DNA from: Aphidius gifuensis
Taxonomy: Eukaryota; Arthropoda; Insecta; Hymenoptera; Braconidae
Reading direction: 5' to 3'
Assembly: GCF_014905175.1 (NCBI RefSeq)
Contig: NC_057790.1
Span: 4,712,001 to 4,776,000, forward strand
Length of the DNA stretch: 64,000 bases
Shown piece by piece: positions 61,267 through 64,000 of this stretch. How positions within the stretch are numbered: the stretch's first letter is position 1; every line of letters begins with the position of its first letter. Both the position numbers and the translations under genes were made by a program. The notes under the pieces were generated by a model. That model was not told where the DNA came from. It did not search any database and saw nothing but the letters and a program-made list of their open reading frames with translations.

Positions 61267-63675
61267 ATATATAAATACATATACAAGTATAGAGTGCGTA
61301 ATTACAATGTCAGATACAGACGATAATACATATTTATTTAAAAAAAAATAAAAAAAAACAATAAAAATAAAATGTTGAAAGATGGAAAGACGATATATGT
61401 ATATATAGTTGACTGCTTCTGCTGCGGCTGGTGTTTTTTCACCAAAGGAATTCTTGGTTATTTGGTCTTACTTGAATTAGCACAGTAAAGTATCTCGAAG
61501 GCTTTTGATCATCAGACAAAAAGTCATCGTATTATTACAGCTTTTTTTTTTTTACTCTGATGCTGGAATAGACAAACAACCAATTGCTAACAAAACGAAT
61601 TCCTTTACGCCAGGCAATTTTCACTACAAGTTCAAGAATTTTGGTGACGTCTGATCAAAAATAGAATTAACTTTTTCTTGTTCAAATGTGGTATTTTTTT
61701 TTTTTTTTTTTCGTTTCTTTATCCAAGTTCAAACGGATATAAAAATTTATTGTGTATACACACACCTTTATCTGTATTCAGCATAACAAGCTAAAATTAA
61801 AACACGATGAGTATTAATTTTTTTGTTTTTTTTTTTCTTATAAATTTAACAACATAAAAAGTTGTTGCCAGTATAATCGAGTATATATATATAATACACA
61901 TTGTAAATTACAATATAAATTTATATTATATTTTATCAATCAAACATCAAACTCACGATTTTGTTATCTTTTTATATTTTGAGGCGTAAAACAATGCTAG
62001 CATATTAATTATTACTGTTGCCGAAGAACCATGTTATTTCGACGATGCGTGATACGACCTTATTATAAAATGTTATTAAGATGTGAGATAATTGGATGAC
62101 TGCTTGCAGATATTCAGTGTAATTTTGGAAATAATTATCAGTGAATGGGAACATTTTTTTTCAATACACGATTTATTAATAAACTATTTTTTTGTTTTAA
62201 TTTAAATTTTTGCCAGTAATTTTAAATTATATAAAAATCGAAAATTAATATCATAAATTCTACAATATGTATGAAGAGTTATAATTTTTTTTTTCAACAT
62301 TTCAGGTAATGTGGCACATTTATGACACACCTCAGTGCACAGTTGGAGTGTATATGAAAGGATGTCTTATGCTGATGAATAACAGTCGGTGAGTCAAGAG
62401 CATGATGCAGAAAGACGAGGTATGAAATATTTATGGTCATTCTACCGAGCATTTCTATACAATCAGACTCCCGCATTCAAAATTTCAGTCTCGATATCCA
62501 CTATAGATCTATGAGAAAAATAACTAGTAGGATTTTTTATTTTTGTTTTTTTTTTTATTCAAATAAAATTGTTTTATGTCAAGAGCCATAAAAAATTTTC
62601 CATAAACTGTGAATTGCATTTGATTGCTAGATAAACAAAAATAATGAAAAAAAATGAATAAATACATGTTATTATAAATTTAATGGAACTCAAACGTCAA
62701 AACATCATCGTAATAAAAAAAGTAAATATTATAAAAAAAAATAAAATATAATAGTCAGCTGTATACAGCCAGCTGCACCATATAATTTAATTTAAAATAC
62801 TAATGTTACAGGAGTTTTACGCTTAATACGAATAGTTCATCTAACCAGGTAGATAATTAACAAAAAATCATCAAAGAGCTTGTTTGAAGTTTCGAAAATA
62901 ATATCTTCCTGACATCTCGAACTCGCTTTAGTAAGAGGATTCCAATTGCTTTGCTACCAACGACTTGAAGCGTATGAATACCAAGCGTGCAGAAAATTAG
63001 AGGAAAAACAAAAGATGAAAAATATTACTGCTACTTTGCCAGTATAAATACAAAAAGTATGTATATTACGTATATATTAACAAAACAAGTAGAAAGCATT
63101 TGTCGATGACGTAGTGGTAGTTGGTTCTTTTGATTCATTAAAAATATATATATATATATCAATTTTCTCCTCATTTTCTTTGAAAATAAAAATTTATTTT
63201 ATAAAGTATTTTCATTAATTTTAATTATCTTGATGTTAAATAAATCTTCAACTATTTTTTATACTATAGTTTTCTTAAAAAAAAATCTATTTGATATATA
63301 CAGATTGCTTTATTGTCACAAGTCTAAAATCCATTAACACATGATAATTAAATGATTAAATGACTTTTGTTTCAGAATTCTACAGAGAATGTATGCAAGT
63401 GACAAATACCAATATTGATGATGTCAAAAGCGGAGGTAACTCATGATATTTCTCTGTGTTAATATAATATTTTATGTCTGTATTATATTGAATTTCCAAT
63501 ATTTTGATATAACCCAGGGAAGCTCATAGTAAAAGCGTTTGTTTACTGCTTCGATGCAGCGATCGAAACATGCTCGGCAGGACATTTAACTGCACAATGG
63601 CATCATGTCTATATGCGGTTTGACAGGATGAGGAAGTAGTGAAGAGACAAAGTCAGTGTTATAGTACAAAACAAG
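61067..63675 (+). CDS. Four-exon spliced transcript model, possible 53-residue peptide
   Basis: Exons are 61067-61118, 62306-62388, 63376-63435 and 63518-63675. Acceptors are TTATTTTTCAG, CAACATTTCAG, TTTTGTTTCAG and TATAACCCAG; donors are GTGAGT, GTGAGT, GTAACT and GTAGGA. An ATG at 61083 (context GAAATGC) gives MRGSIKPCKLTV, then exon two reads VMWHIYDTPQCTVGVYMKGC and onward, and exon three ends ILQRMYASDKYQY with TGA at 63416. Phases match at both junctions. Exons three and four also share a second frame (from ATG 63391; MQVTNTNIDDVKSG joined to KLIVKAFVYCFDAAIETCSA, stop 63637). The repeated good splice pairs support a real transcript; whether it is coding is unsettled. Confidence 0.4.
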
Positions 63676-64000
63676 GTAGGATATATATACAGAGAACCTA
63701 TATATCTATATATCAAAAGCTTTGCTTGGTGGTATCCACATTAGCAAAGGGCTATTGTCAGACCTGAAGACAATACTCCCGTCATTGCGATATTAATAAT
63801 CTCTCGCTCCTTTTAACTCCTCTTTTAAAACCAATATGCCATAAACTGTGCGACGCCGGTCAGTATAGTGGTGGTTTAAATTAAGCAGTATAGAAGCACT
63901 TTGGAATAGCACACTATACCAACACATAACTAACCAAATATATATATAAAACAATGAACGCACTGAGTAAGAAAACTCAAAAGCTTTTGCTTGACTTAAC
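63676..64000. other. Non-genic end of window
   Basis: It follows the last donor of the four-exon model and has TA microsatellite sequence near 63681-63715. Base composition is mixed at 63760-63890, without a long frame. The transcript may continue beyond the window. Confidence 0.4.

Noticed and set aside
1..64000. Integrated polydnavirus or other viral segment
   Set aside because: Considered because of the AT-rich, possibly parasitoid character. No viral gene family, junction motif pair or long intact frames were seen.
1..64000. CRISPR array, bacterial operon or mobile island
   Set aside because: Spliceosomal signals, lack of long ORFs and microsatellite density show eukaryotic nuclear DNA. 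The only regular direct repeats are the 150-bp array and the transposon subrepeats.

Overview
The window is AT-rich eukaryotic nuclear DNA, full of A/T homopolymers and short TA-type microsatellites. Spliceosomal signals are animal-like: long T tracts before CAG, then GTAAGT or GTGAGT. No operons, ribosome-binding sites, complete tRNA, rRNA or long ORFs are present; the longest ORF is about 155 codons. The style fits an insect, perhaps a parasitoid hymenopteran. That is an impression from composition and transposon style, not a proof. No protein of a known family could be recognised.

Mobile and repetitive DNA is the most secure content. (1) 5375-6545 is a tandem array of about seven 150-bp units with a dimeric A/B alternation, interrupted by an insert that forms a long hairpin. 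(2) 9156-11438 is a 2.3-kb foldback element. Its ends are CACTG...CAGTG at a TA target, its arms are inverted arrays of about 70-bp subrepeats, and an inner inverted module carries tRNA-like A and B boxes. (3) 17732-18220 is a 489-bp non-autonomous terminal-inverted-repeat element. Microsatellites and poly(A)/poly(T) tracts are scattered throughout.

Coding content is weak and listed at low confidence. Small islands richer in GC carry good acceptor/donor pairs and a single open frame, mostly on the + strand. Four sets join in frame: 32682-36169 (three exons), 51490-51997 (two), 55094-55856 (two, with ATG and stop) and 61067-63675 (four, encoding a possible 53-residue peptide). Other candidates are single exons near 2.2, 3.0, 13.6, 16.0, 19.7, 21.2, 23.2, 25.8, 33.0, 36.9, 37.9, 38.3, 52.5 and 53.8 kb, and short ATG-initiated ORFs near 0.4, 16.6, 22.0, 28.6, 29.7, 31.6, 48.7, 54.8, 58.2, 59.7 and 61.2 kb.

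The simplest overall reading is a long intergenic or intronic region. It is probably crossed by one or more spliced + strand transcripts (long non-coding RNAs or small-peptide genes) and has been invaded by DNA transposons. Which islands are truly exons cannot be settled without RNA data or comparison with related species.
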